Shown piece after piece: positions 1 through 11,007 of a DNA stretch of 64,000 bases (position 1 is the stretch's first letter; the number at the start of each line of letters is the position of its first letter). The translations under genes and the position numbers were made by a program. Under the pieces are notes generated by a model. It did not search any database, was not told the origin of the DNA, and worked only from the letters and a program-made list of their open reading frames with translations. The stretch comes from Cenococcum geophilum 1.58 (lineage: Eukaryota > Ascomycota > Dothideomycetes > Gloniales > Gloniaceae), in NCBI GenBank assembly GCA_001692895.1, contig KV748207.1, forward strand, positions 372,001 through 436,000, in the 5' to 3' direction.

Positions 1-1660
1 AAGGGTATTAAGAGCGCCAACGGAATAGAAGAAAAGAGTATATACATTTTTAAAAGGGGACTAGTATAAGATAACTGGAGGTGATAGAAAGGAAGGCTAT
101 AAGGTAATAAGCAGATTAAAGGCAACCTTGCATTCTTAGCTATATATAGGGCGTAGTGAGGTTAATATATTATCCAATCTTCCTATCTCGCCCTTAAAGA
201 TTTATTAAGATCTTGCCATATCTTTCTAGAAACTAAGTCAACTTCTATAAAGCCTAGGCTTAAGATAGTTAAGCTATTGGCAAAGTAGCGTTAAAGTATA
301 TACCCTTAGAGACGTAGGCATTCCTAGGTTACCCTAAGACTATTATATACCTATCTAAAATTAATATAGTTAAAATACCTGTGGTTTAGTGTAATATTAA
401 CTTTGCTAAATACTACTACCGCCATTACGCAGAAAGCAATTAGTTGGATTTGGGACTACTTTAGCTACTATACCTAATATAGTGTGCTTATAGGGATGCC
501 CCTATAAGCACACTATAGGTATAATAGACTGCTAATCTAAGCAATTACTAAATTTCTATAGTAGGACGCCACTATAAGCCTTTAATGATCGCGATCCCCT
601 ATAATAGGATTCCGGCTTATATAAAATTTCCTATACTTTAAATCAATTGTTTAACCCCTAAATGCCTATTTAAGAGAAAGAGTACAATTTATGGTGTTAA
701 GGGGAAATTTTATCTAGCTTTTTTGCAATTATAGCGCTAAGTAATATTAGAGCTCCTTTATATAAAATGCTTTTATCTATAAATAGCCCTCTAAGAATTA
801 TATATTCTTAAATAGCAGTATAGGTTTTAAATATATCTTAATTGCGGCGTTCTATATTTCTTATCTTATTACAATACGTTCTGTCGATCTGTAGCGCTAA
901 ATATTAGTTATATATTTAAGGCAATAGGGTAGCTAAAGGCAGCTAAGGTGTTGTTAAATACTTGTTTATAGTTTTGCAAACTATGCCTATTACTATAAAG
1001 CTACCAATTTTAGCGTTACCCACTTTATTAAGACTTTTTGCTTATATAGCTAAATATTCTTTTAACTTCCTACTGCACCAATCTCTAAATAAAAACAATT
1101 GCGTTAATGGCTAATATGCCGCAATTATATATAGACTGTCTAAGAACCTAACCTAGTGCGGCTATAGTTAATGCGTGCTAATAACTAGAAGACAATATAT
1201 TATGCTAGACAACTGCTAAAAGCAGCTTACTTTCTAAATCAATTTCTAGAGAAATCTATACTTTAGGTAAAAGCGAATAGGATAATAAGGATATGCTAGA
1301 TAAGGACACGCTAGCTAAGGACTTAGGAGATAATGAATACGTTTTTATAATTGGTACGTTTGGGGTAATAACTATTTACCCTAATAGATAGAACAATATA
1401 TAAGTGGAGCCTGTCAAAACTAGAGTTTCTTTAGATAACTATTAAGGAAAGCGGTTATGGCCGGCCGTAAGCGAACACATTTTTAGTTGGGTTAATGGCA
1501 ATAGCGGGAAGCTATTAACCGTTGGTGTTTTAGAAATTCGAAATCGAAACTAGAAGCAACGTCCTAAATAGCTGAATTTTGTACTTTAACCCGACTTACG
1601 CCCTATTTCTTAAGAGCAGCTTATCTTAGAAATAAAGTCTATATATGCTAGTTTTATAAT
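1..1660. other. RIP-mutated DNA, possible retroelement scrap
   Basis: This stretch is AT-rich and full of TA dinucleotides, with stops in every frame every few codons. Around 285-445 a plus-strand frame resembles the SH3-like linker that follows the integrase core in Ty1/copia polyproteins (a GYP-x-T-x-IY run followed by a V-x-C-x-INF-like run). The match is weak and no reverse transcriptase follows it. A short perfect hairpin lies at 481-514. I see no gene I can name here. Confidence 0.3.
481..514. repeat. Perfect short inverted repeat (foldback)
   Basis: A 15-base arm (AGTGTGCTTATAGGG) is followed by a 4-base loop and its exact reverse complement. Outside the core the pairing continues imperfectly, from about 467 on the left (CTATACCTA) to about 527 on the right (TAGGTATA). 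It could be fused terminal repeats of a MITE or a cruciform-forming foldback. Nothing in the neighbourhood identifies a parent transposon. Confidence 0.7.
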
Positions 1661-3179
1661 AGTAGAGACTAAATATATTTATATAGATAGAGCTTAGGCT
1701 TCTGCTAAAGGAGATCCTTATTCTAAATTAGTAAATAATTACTAGCAAGCATTAATTACTCTATACTAAACCTTACTGTATAAGCATTACGACTTCTTTA
1801 TAGCCTTTTAGTATCCTTCTATTCCCCCTATATTACGTTATTTGATATTTAAGTACTCTATGCCTATTAGGATATAGAGATATAATATCTACTCTTTCCT
1901 TAAGTTATTATGTCGTCGGCTGCCTAAAAGCCTGGATTATATGCTTGCTTTTATATACCTTACTTATTAAATAATGGCTCTTCTCTTTAAAATAGTGCCT
2001 ATATTTAAGGATACTTAGATTAAATATTTTAGTAATCTTAGTTAATATTATATAGCTATTAAAGATAAAGACCTACGTAATTATAAAAACTAGATAAGCG
2101 TTGCGCGTTTTTAGTATAGTAGAGCTGCTAATAAAAGCCCCTTTATAAGCCGTTTATACTACTATCTAGCTATACTAGCGCGGCCTAATGCGCTCTAATA
2201 ACTCTATTACTATTTATGGTCCTTAACCTGTATTAAGCCATTTATAAGCGCCTAAGAATCTATTTTAACACTACTAGATCTAATTTTGGGCCATTCTAGA
2301 ACGTTATATATATATTCTCTACCTATAGATATAAGTTTTATTAAAGCTTATGGTATTCTCTTTAGAAAGCTATTAAAAGGCTTTAAAGCAGCTCTTACAT
2401 TATTTTTAAATTGGTTAGGTAATTATGTTAGGCGTATAACCGCTAAATAGAAAGAGTAAGGTATTTATATTATCATTACCAACATTACTAAACTTTTTAA
2501 TTACGGATTATAGGACTCGCTCCTTAGATATATCTTCTAGTTATACGCTAAAAAATCACTCTGCAGCTCTCACACTAAACGACCGTTAACTCCCTTAGAT
2601 GATGATTTAGTTTCCTTAAAACTAAGACGCTTCTTTAATAAGGAGCTATTGGCTTAACTCCTTAAACTATTCTCCAATTTCGCATTCTCCTGTGCTTGTT
2701 AATTAATATTTTCTACTCTAGCTCTTATTCTTCGGCGTATTAGGGACAAAAATGTTCTTCCTTATATTTATATTTTGTTTGCATTCCTTTCCACCGCTGC
2801 ATATATTAGCGAATCGCTATGCAACATCGCCCCCTAGCTAGAAATCGTTGCTTTCCTTAATATATTATTAAACTCTAAAAGACACGAGCCGCTTATTATA
2901 AGTAATTTATTCCCTACTTAAGATTAAAACGACAGCCGTTTATTACTAGAAGATTACCTTATATATAGGCAAGTTTGGAGTTAGTGCTATTTTCTAGAAT
3001 AGTGGTTTAGTAGTAAACATAATAAAGAGGTACGCTCTCTTAAACTTACCTTAATGATTAAATTGAGAACGGAGTATGTTTTACGCCTTAGTTAATAAAT
3101 TGTATCTATAAGATTAAAGGCCACAATTAAGGACTTTTAGCCTAACTTTATCTTAGTATAAACGCTAAATATATTATAA
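1641..3179 (+). pseudogene. Est1/SMG6-like protein, DNA/RNA-binding region (RIP-inactivated)
   Basis: One reading frame runs for about 510 codons without a net frameshift and is interrupted about 30 times by TAA/TAG, as expected for RIP of CAA/CAG/TGG. Reading through the stops gives a protein very like the fungal Est1 DNA/RNA-binding family, related to SMG6/SMG7 and telomerase-associated Est1. Signatures seen: a QALITLYQTLLYKHYDFF helix, RRLPKSLDYMLAFIYLTY, AANKSPFISRLYYYLAILAR-PNAL (a TPR/14-3-3-like helical pair) and EDYLIYRQVWS near the C-terminus. In this family the region binds nucleic acid in mRNA decay or telomere maintenance. A PIN domain relic lies directly downstream in another frame, so the two probably formed one SMG6-like protein joined through an intron or frameshift. 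The start is not preserved. Confidence 0.8.
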
Positions 3180-3394
3180 CCAAACATCTGATATATAGTC
3201 TGTGTCTGTGGTAGATGTAGGTTTGTTGTTAGGTGCACCGCCTGGGGGGTTTGATGATGTTTATAATATAAATGACAACTTATTAGAGATGCGAGATCTT
3301 AAAGCTAAAAGCGGCTATACGCTCGTTAGGAATTACACTATAAGATAATACCGTGTGTCTTCTTTTAGTGCTTTATTAATAGTCTATAAACTAG

Positions 3395-3895
3395 GTTATA
3401 GTTTATAATACTAATCTACTACTTAATTAACTAGAGCTACTTTAGATAATACTTAAGGACAATTAGAGCGTCGCGGTTCTAGATAGTAGTGCGTAACTAT
3501 ATATAATGTTAATTTGCAGCTAACTAAAATATCTAGTTATTACTAAACTCTTTATGCTATTAAGGAACAAAAATTCGACAGGTATAGCTGTATAAAATAC
3601 TCTTAATAGCACTAGGGCTACTATTATAGAAGGGAAGAAAGTGCGAATTGCTACTACTATAGGTAGTAATGTTACTAGCTAGTTTGTAGCTAAGTAGATA
3701 GGCAACTATATAACGGAAGGAGGGAGGAATTTAGTCGAAGTCATTATTGGAGTGGCTTATAGAGAGGCTTAAGGGAACTATTTAGAGGACTATTTAAGAG
3801 TAAAGCCTACTGTTCTTGTTACTAACGATAGAGCTATAAGACTTAAGGCTGCTAGGGTAGGGGTTACTACTATTGTAATATCTATAATTAACTAG
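3395..3895 (+). pseudogene. PIN nuclease domain relic, C-terminal part of the Est1/SMG6-like gene
   Basis: The frame opens with VIVYNTNLLL, the RIP-altered form of the PIN beta-1 motif V-x-DTN-x-LL; the catalytic Asp now reads Asn through G-to-A. It ends with KPTVLVTNDRAIRLKAARVG, a strong match to the last acidic motif of PIN ribonucleases (TNDR). In SMG6-type proteins a C-terminal PIN domain is an endonuclease. About 12 stops interrupt the frame. It lies 216 bases after the end of the Est1-like frame but in a different phase. Whether this is a spliced exon of the same gene or a neighbour broken by an indel cannot be settled here; the domain order matches SMG6. Confidence 0.75.
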
Positions 3896-4480
3896 GTCTT
3901 AATAGCACTAAGGAGATAATTAAGTAGATTTTAACAGTACTAAAGAGAGGTTTATATTTTGCTTTAAATTCTATATAAAGAGTTTCTCGCACTATATATA
4001 AGCCTTTAAGGTAAATTAGTTGCCTTTCTAGCACCCTATAGGTGTTCTTAAGTGTATTTCCTAAGATAAATATGTTATACGTATAGGAGGCTAACACATT
4101 TGCCCTATTTATATCCTTTTTTTTAATAGCCTAGCTCCTTTAAAAGGGAAACATTATTGCTGTAAGTGCAAGAGTTAAAATGTATGGGTTGTAGGCATTT
4201 ACGTTGCATTAAATGCTTAGCGCCCTCTAATTATAGTAACATCAAATTCTAAAAATACACTTTACTTACATTCTTGTTATATAAATCTAATAGCTCTAGT
4301 AATTCAATATATAATCGGCATTTGGTCTTATTTGATATAAGGAATGCCTAGGATGGTTAGAACTTGCTAGCTTAAACACACTATATACCTTTTACTTTAA
4401 CCACCTCCGGCTTTCTTCTTTACTTCTACTACTTTTACCTAATTACGTTCTCCTCTATATAGATAGAAAGCCAGTTAGTA
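3896..4480. other. No supportable gene
   Basis: AT-rich, TA-rich DNA between the PIN relic and the GNAT relic. A 69-codon open frame on the minus strand (3888-4097) has no family resemblance and is most likely a chance opening in mutated DNA. Confidence 0.5.
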
Positions 4481-5274
4481 ACGCGAGAAGTACCTGATTT
4501 GGGGCGTCTTTATATAGCGAAGCTCTCAGAAATACCACAGATGGCAGTTATTGCCGCAGCAGGATTTTTCCATTCCGAAGTATGGAAATATTAGAGACCA
4601 TTCTATGACAATTTCGCAGATGATATAGTTAAGTACTTTTATAACTTCTTTCTACAAGAAACTCGAAATCCGAATAATATTGTACTCGTAGTGGAGGACA
4701 GTTTTGAAGAAGATAAGCGTAATTGCGTCTACAATGAGCTCAAAGATATATACCCATCTGTGGAGAATGCCGGTTCTGTAATTGTTGGTATTGGGATTAT
4801 ATCTCTGCTAGAGGGGTCCAATCGAAGCAGCCAGTTTCAGCTAGAAGGTAAATGTTATTAGGGCCCCCAAGTGGATTAGATCTCTACTAACACGAACGTA
4901 GACATAAATAACTCTTGGAAAGAACTTCTAAACCCAAAAAGAGACGAGAGCAAAGTAGCTCTATCGCTCTATTTGAAATATACCAAACTAGCTAAGTTAA
5001 GGTATAATCCCTTACTCGAGCCTTAAAATTAACTCTAATGTCCTAATAATAGATGGTTTGGCTCCGTGCATTATATACGTCTCTAAACCCTAGTAATACA
5101 TCCAAGATATTAACGACGTGGGCATGGTAAAACGATTTCAATATGGTTTAAAACCATCTCACTTCTGGACAGCACTCTATTTGGTATATCTTTTGCGCTA
5201 AGTAGCAAAGATTTTTACTAGAAACTTGGATTTGAGAAAAAGGAAGAAGTCCCTGTACTAGGGCTCCTAATGAT
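4481..5274 (+). pseudogene. GNAT-family N-acetyltransferase (inactivated)
   Basis: A single frame without frameshifts can be read from 4487 to 5274. It begins EVPDLGRLYIAKLSEIPQMA and contains NIVLVVEDSFEED. It ends with the GNAT acetyl-CoA-binding motif A (VIHPRY-stop-RRGHGK, the Q/R-x-x-G-x-G/A loop) followed by the motif-B-like KDFY-stop-KLGFEKKEE. Proteins of this type transfer an acetyl group from acetyl-CoA to an amine. Only about ten stops interrupt roughly 260 codons and CpA is fairly well kept, so this copy is less mutated than its surroundings. The start codon is missing (the frame upstream reads LVTREVPD). The substrate cannot be inferred. It sits between the Est1/PIN relic and the hAT element and looks like a host-gene duplicate hit by RIP. 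Confidence 0.85.
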
Positions 5275-5334
5275 AAATAAATGTATATTTATACCAATTA
5301 TCGTATTTATATCATTAAGAGCCTTAAGATATTC

Positions 5335-7895
5335 ATTATCGCGATAATATCGCGATAATGGCTTATATAAGCCAGATCACCAGTCTTAGCAAGGTGTTAA
5401 GTTGGCGATCATCCTTAGAGTCCTCCTAGATCGTTACCTACCCTCTACTTCCTTTTTTAATACATTTACTAAAAGCTCCTTCCTCCACCCTAATATAATC
5501 CCGCCTCTTATCCAAGACTTTAAGTACTTTGTTCGCTCAATATTCACATAGCCAAGAGACATTCGCTGCTAAGATATTATCCGCCGAGCTCCTAAGAAGA
5601 TGCGTTCTGGCTCGGCTGACATAGGCGGTATAGATAGAAGATCTATTGCTATACGGTAGAGCGATAGGTAGTTAGTATAATTGCTTAAATTAAGCCACTA
5701 ATTAAGGGCAGTAGTTCTAGAAGAAAGATTAGTAGGGGAGGTATTAATAAAGTAATTAAACTCGTCCTTAATTGCGTGTAGAGTTAACTGCTCTTAGCTC
5801 TAAATATCGTACTTATCTAGCTCTTAATCGCGATTAAAGGCCTCCTACGTTACTTCCTTATTACTAAACTTACCCTTATACTTATTTACCTAAAGCTTTT
5901 AAGCTACGTTAACTACTGGCTTCCTCTACAAGGCTTTCTAATTGCGATTAATATAGGCCTTCTATTAGTAAGGAGCTAGTAGTAAGGCGGCGCTATATAC
6001 AGTAACCTTATCAGTCTTAAGGTAGTATTTATTAAAGGCGTGCCAACTAGTACGTATACAGTCGCAAAGCTTTAAGTTTGTGGCGTACTTTTTAAGAGAT
6101 CTCTTAAAGTGCTATACCATAAAATCTATGATAAAAAGCACCTTATTAAGGGTTGCTTTATTACCTTCCGTCTATTTTATAACTCTTTTAAAGGGTTATA
6201 GAAAGTCTCTAATATTTTCTAGAGCCTTCTAATTAGCGGCGTTGAGAATATCTTTCTTATTAAATTTATTAGTATACTCCTCTTAATATTTTCTAATTAC
6301 GTCTTTTAGTTTAAGAGCCACCTATATTATATTATACCATAAGTTCTAACGCGTATTATTATTTATAGGAATAGCCCGTAGAGCGATTGCGATAAAGTAA
6401 TTATAGTAAGCAGGAGAGCTTTAAATATATACAACTACGTTATAGACTTTACCCAGAGGCCCGATTGAACGGTAAGTAAATTAACTGGCCTTCCCTTTTT
6501 TAAACCTTTTAGCGAGAAGCTTTTTAATCTAATTGTCTTTAAGTATAGCCTCTGCCTTAAGGCGCTCTTTAGCTTCTTTAAAGGCCGTATTAACAGCTTC
6601 CATATCTTTTGTAAAGAAAAAGGCTTATGCGGCGATATTAAGTATATAGCTGTGGCAGCGAATGCGGCGTTGCGTGGCGTTGTATTTGGCCTCTATTCCT
6701 TCCTCTTAGAGCTTTATAGTAAGTCGATTAAGAAGCTTATTATTACTACCGTGATTATCGCCAATATAATAGCCAATTCTCTTAAGTAGGTCGTAATCCT
6801 TAAGGACTTGCCAAAGGACCTTAAGCTGTTCGTCACCGCCGTGCGCGCTAAGGAGGAAAGGTAGAGTAAGTAGAGCCTTATATAGTACGCGAGATTTGTT
6901 AATAAAGTAGGCGCAGATTGCAATAAAAGTCTTTTAATTTGGCGCTGTCTACGCGTTAAGCGAGAGGTGTATAGGTATAAGAGAGGTAGAAAGCTTTTAC
7001 TTAAGAAGAGCTTTATTAAGCAGGAAGGAGTCCTTAATTAGCCTTAGTATAGTACTACTTAATCTAATTAGAGCTTCCTTGTAGGTATAGTTTACTAATA
7101 AAAGAAGAGTATAAAGCTCTGGCTAAGATACTGCCTTATATAGTAAATTCCAAATAACAATTAGCTGCGCTAAAGCCTCTTATATAACCGGTGGATTAAT
7201 ATATTCTCTAAGGATCCTTTCCTTTTACCTCTTAAGCCTTTAAGCTTAATGCTGTCCCTATTTCTAAAATAGCTCTTTAAGCCTATTTCTTATAGCTTTT
7301 TTAAGGCCTAAGTCTTCTTCTTTAACAGTAATGCCGTGTATATTAAGAAGATGCGACCGTATATTAGTGGTAACTATATTGCGCTAGGAAACGCACTAGG
7401 CGCAGTACTAATATCGCCTCCCCTTACTGTTTAGTAGCGGCTCTTTATTAGTAGGCTCTCGTCTAAGCTTCTATATATTTATAGCCCGAAGCTTACGTCT
7501 TTTAGCGGGGTACTTAGAGGAAGAGAAAGGTAAGGATGGCGCGTTATCTTTGTTAAGTGTTAGGTCTTTAAATAAGTTATTTTTAAGCTCTAATATTTTA
7601 GATAGGTTGTTAGAACTGCTATTAGAGTTAATAAAAAGAGATTCTAAAGTAGAGGAAGCCATAAGGATAGATTGGGGGTAGTTAGGAGGGGGGGGTAAGA
7701 AGAAGAGAGGCATTTAGGCACTAGTTTAGAAAATTTTACGTATAAGTATATATTAGAACGTGCGGCGTATTTATAGTCCTTAGCAAATACCTTACTACCC
7801 TTTTATACCACTACTGAAGCTTTAAAACACCTATATATATTTATAAGCAAATATCGTATTTATATCGCTTATTATTATTAATATTATCGCGATAA
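5335..7895 (-). mobile_element. hAT-family DNA transposon (dead)
   Basis: A full-length minus-strand hAT transposase lies between two terminal regions that share a core motif. The left end has a double palindrome at 5335-5359 (ATTATCGCGATAATATCGCG, then ATAAT) and the right end has TTATCGCGATAA at 7884-7895. Just outside the left core (about 5300-5315) and the right core (about 7855-7870) a second short sequence, ATCGTATTTATATC, occurs in direct orientation. I could not define an 8-bp target duplication with confidence, so the exact borders are uncertain by tens of bases. Confidence 0.75.
5386..7662 (-). pseudogene. hAT transposase with BED-type zinc finger (RIP-inactivated)
   Basis: The N-terminal (7662), central (6774) and C-terminal (5622) codons are all in one phase, so 758 codons can be read with no net frameshift. 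From the N-terminus: MASSTLESLFINSNSSSNN, then a basic PAKRRKLR, then a BED-like finger (Y-stop-YCA-stop-CVS ... IRSHLLNIHGI, about 7290-7420). Next is the RNase-H-like core with RIGYYIGDNHGSNNKLLNRL at about 6730-6780, the place of the second catalytic Asp. Last is the hAT dimerisation domain (AIDLLSIPPMSAEPERIF, about 5600-5650) before a stop at 5386-5388. The enzyme would excise and reinsert the element. An upstream in-frame ATG at 7713 exists, but the conserved start is MASS at 7662. RIP stops make it inactive. Confidence 0.93.
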
Positions 7896-8340
7896 GCTTA
7901 TAAATAACGTTATCGTTAGGAGCCCTGCCCTGTACCACGATATCAATATTACTCTAGATTTACACTCTATATATGCACTTTTTAACCAATCCCAGTAAAT
8001 GAAGAAGAACTCGCTTATAAGATAGGCTATAAGACAGAGAGCTAGGAATGGACGCTTATACATAAAAACTGGAAGGTAAGTTTCTGTCAGTATGCTTTAA
8101 TATAGTGCAATAGACGTAATATACGTGCAGTGCGGTGTGTAGTTAGATTCTTGCTTTTTGTTCTGCTTTAATGCAGTGTTAATACATATATGTGTCTTAT
8201 GCACGTAAGACGTAAAACGAAGATTATTGTACATTGCCTTACATTGCCGCATATTGCCTTACATTGCCCTCCTTTGTCTGTTCCTATATTCCAATAGTTT
8301 CCTTTTTCTAAAAATAAAGATATAATTAATAGTAAGTAGA
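7896..8340. other. Non-coding stretch with a short ATTGCC repeat
   Basis: No gene is supportable. At about 8230-8268 the motif TACATTGCCT/CGCATATTGCCT is repeated four times in tandem with a period of 9-10 bases. The rest is TA-rich flank of the hAT element. Confidence 0.45.
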
Positions 8341-8399
8341 ATGGAGTGCAGCCTTTTCTTAAAAGTTAAGTATGAGGTCGCTTGTATAATCCTCTAAAA

Positions 8400-8760
8400 G
8401 AATGGAGTAATATTATAGAAAAATATATACGGGCTGTAGAGCGTAAAATTGCTGAAAATGAAGAGCTATAGCTATAGTATATAAAAGGATAGTATATGGC
8501 AGAGAAAGACGTGTCCTACAATTTCATTATCTAATATTATTAGAAAGAAGTATATAAGGAAGACTTATAGGGTTTCCTAGCTTAGATATAGAGAGAATCA
8601 ATATAGTTAGAGAGCTTTTAAAATATTGCCTTTCGCAGAGGCAGCAAAGCGGGATTTAATAGGATATCTTGTCTGGACCTTATATATTTTATAGATATCT
8701 ACGTAAGGGGAAGCACTTCAGTTTGGTATCTAATGGAAGTTAAGAGTATTATAGTTCTAG
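8400..8760 (+). pseudogene. Unidentified decayed coding scrap
   Basis: A plus-strand frame reads MEWSNIIEKYIRAVERK and then continues with RIP-type stops to ESFQNIAFRRGSKAGFNRIS (last Q from a stop) and a hydrophobic CLDLIYFIDIYVRG. Charge and stop distribution look like mutated coding sequence. I do not recognise the family, and neither end is defined. Confidence 0.25.
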
Positions 8761-8769
8761 ACTATAATA

Positions 8770-8990
8770 GATTGTTAAAGAGCGTGGCATTAAACGTGTT
8801 TAAATGATATATTGTTAAAGGAAAACGTGTTCCAATGGAATGATTTTATTTACTTAGCTGAAGAATTATCTAGCAGTTTAAATCAGCCTGTAAGGAGGAC
8901 GTGTTCAAACTACACTAGATGTTAAAAAGCGTAGTATTAAACGTGTTCTAACTGCACTAGAGATTAAAGGGCATGACATTGGACGTGCTT
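8770..8990 (+). repeat. Degenerate dispersed repeat, core TTAAACGTGTT
   Basis: The motif GTTAAA-n-AGCGT-n-G-n-ATTAAACGTGTT recurs at about 8773, 8811 (shortened), 8918 and 8960 (as GACATTGGACGTGCTTTAA). The copies are spaced irregularly. It might be a remnant of a sub-terminal transposon repeat. There is no coding potential. Confidence 0.4.
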
Positions 8991-9129
8991 TAATTAAGTA
9001 ATAAAAATAAAATTGCTAAAGGATTGCCAAAGGGCTACGAGGAGTCCCCAATAATATAAATAGCCCGGCTTAATATAATCTTTTACTATTTAGCAAGGCC
9101 TCTAAGTACATTCCCACCTCCAGTTATAA

Positions 9130-10050
9130 ATTTCCTATAGCTAACTTTGATAGAAATAGTCTATTTAATTTAACCTAGCTTAAGATAAAAATAAAAATAG
9201 ATCTATTTACCGCTGTTAAGTGTAAGTTTATTAGTACTTACACTTATATATTATTAACGAAGTAGCAGCTAAGGCCAGAGCTCTCTATCTTAATACAGAA
9301 TTTAATATTGTCTTGTACTATCCTGGGGGCCTAAATGCTAATAACTGGGATTATAATCACCTTACTACCGCGGTCTCCTTTAGTAATAAGATAAAGTATA
9401 TAATGCCTGCCATCGAATATAATACCATATTAACTTATTACTAAGTTCTTAAAAAAAATAAAGGCATCGACCTTCTCCAGTAGCTAGGACCCCAAAATTA
9501 CTTTAGAAATTTGTTCCCTTTATATAAATATAGTTATAAAATCTTAATAAGCATTATTATGCTAGCTGTGCCAAATATAATGTCAATCTCACTATACACG
9601 TATCTTTGGAAATTAAGTAACTCAACACTTATAGTAATAAACGTAGCCGTTTACTTTCTTTAAAATACTTTATATATTAACTTTATATAAAAATTGCTAG
9701 AGAAAGTTTCTTACTAAATACTTAAATTAGTTTACTAGAGTACTATACTAAGGACAGTCTTTCCCTAGGATTACCTAAACCGTTACTCTGTTTTTAAGAT
9801 AAGCCGGATATTACCTTCTAGGAACTTAAACAAAAAGTTAGTCAATATTACTTTAAGAAAACCCTAATTTTATAGTTAGTAAGTTTTATTTACCGGTATA
9901 TTTATATTAGGAAGGTTAATACCAGAGGGTATAAGCGGGTATATTAGGTAGATTTAAGCTAAGGTAAGAAAGGGGTTTAAAAGGAAGCTAATAAAATAGT
10001 AGAGAGAAAGCGGAAGACTTACCAATATTTATACTTACCCTCAGCCTTCC
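9130..10050 (+). pseudogene. Unidentified decayed protein-coding frame
   Basis: Between about 9240 and 9700 a plus-strand frame reads well: AKARALYLNTEFNIVLYYPG, then NWDYNHLTTAVSFSNKIKY and GIDLLQQLGPQNYFRNLFPL (QQ from stops). Stops are mostly TAA/TAG at positions compatible with Gln or Trp. No catalytic motif is visible and I do not recognise the family; it could be retrotransposon gag or a host protein. It fades into unreadable sequence after about 10,050. Confidence 0.3.
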
Positions 10051-10985
10051 TTAATTAAACACTATAAACTTAAACTATTAAATACAATTTTACTAAGCCC
10101 AATAAGCTTGATAATATGCACCCTACCTAAAGTGACGGGAATTTTAGCTTCCATGCTCTTTATCAAGTTATATCTATATATACTACCTTACTCTGCCAAG
10201 CATCAGCCCGCCATAGGCGCGATTTTGGCCTCTATAGTAGCGTTCTAGATCGTATTAAGGGCTGCAATCTAGAAAATGGGCTCTTTGCTACGAAGTTGTT
10301 TAGAAATTAAAGGATATTCATCTATTACTAAACGTAAAAGGTATATACATTAGTGACTAGGCAGAGGCCCCTATTTTTATTAGGGGCGTATATAGTTTAT
10401 AAGGCTAAATATCCGTTACGTATTGATTTCCTTAATATAGGAAAAGAAATAGCAATTCTATAAGAGTATTATAAATATAAAGGTATACGAGGTTACGCGG
10501 TACGATATTTCGCCTTTTACTACAATAATAGATATTAAATCTATAAGGAAGCTAAGTATAGCGTAAGCTATTAGCTATAAGAACTAAGCCTAAAATAGTT
10601 TAAAGGAATAAGCGATAATAAAGATCTCTATAAAATAGATCTAAGAGAATATCTAAACTAAGATAAGGAAGAGAACCTTAGTAATATAAAAAATATATAG
10701 GATAAATATTACGCTATAAGAGCCGGAATAACTTTATAAGTAACCCTAGAGAAAGTAGAAGAACTATAAGAAACCCTAGAGAATATAAAGGTAGATATTA
10801 AAATAGTTATAGACGTCTTAGTAGTAGGGATTAAGACTCTGTTAAATATAATAACTATCACTTCGTAAGATAGAAGGGAGAGTAGTTAAGAGAATCTAAG
10901 TACGTCAGGAAAAAATTTACTAGCATTTTTGCAGCATTTGGCGGCATTTGGCGGCCAAATGCGCAATCCGCGCACTGCAACGTGT
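10050..10985 (+). other. Mutated DNA with a possible coiled-coil tail
   Basis: Another plus-strand phase, at about 10,580-10,910, reads as a charged region and then LEKVEELQETLENIKVDIK followed by IVIDVLVVGIKTLLNIITI, a possible coiled coil followed by a hydrophobic helix. It might be the C-terminal part of the preceding unidentified frame. The evidence is weak. Confidence 0.2.
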
Positions 10986-11007
10986 AGCGTATAGTATTAA
11001 CTTAGGT

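Noticed and set aside
3888..4097. 69-codon minus-strand frame near the PIN relic
   Set aside because: No homology, composition like the surrounding mutated DNA, and it overlaps the end of the PIN-domain frame on the other strand.
6714..6923. 69-codon open frame inside the hAT element
   Set aside because: It is in a different phase from the transposase; the true phase here reads the conserved IGYYIGDNHGSNN segment.
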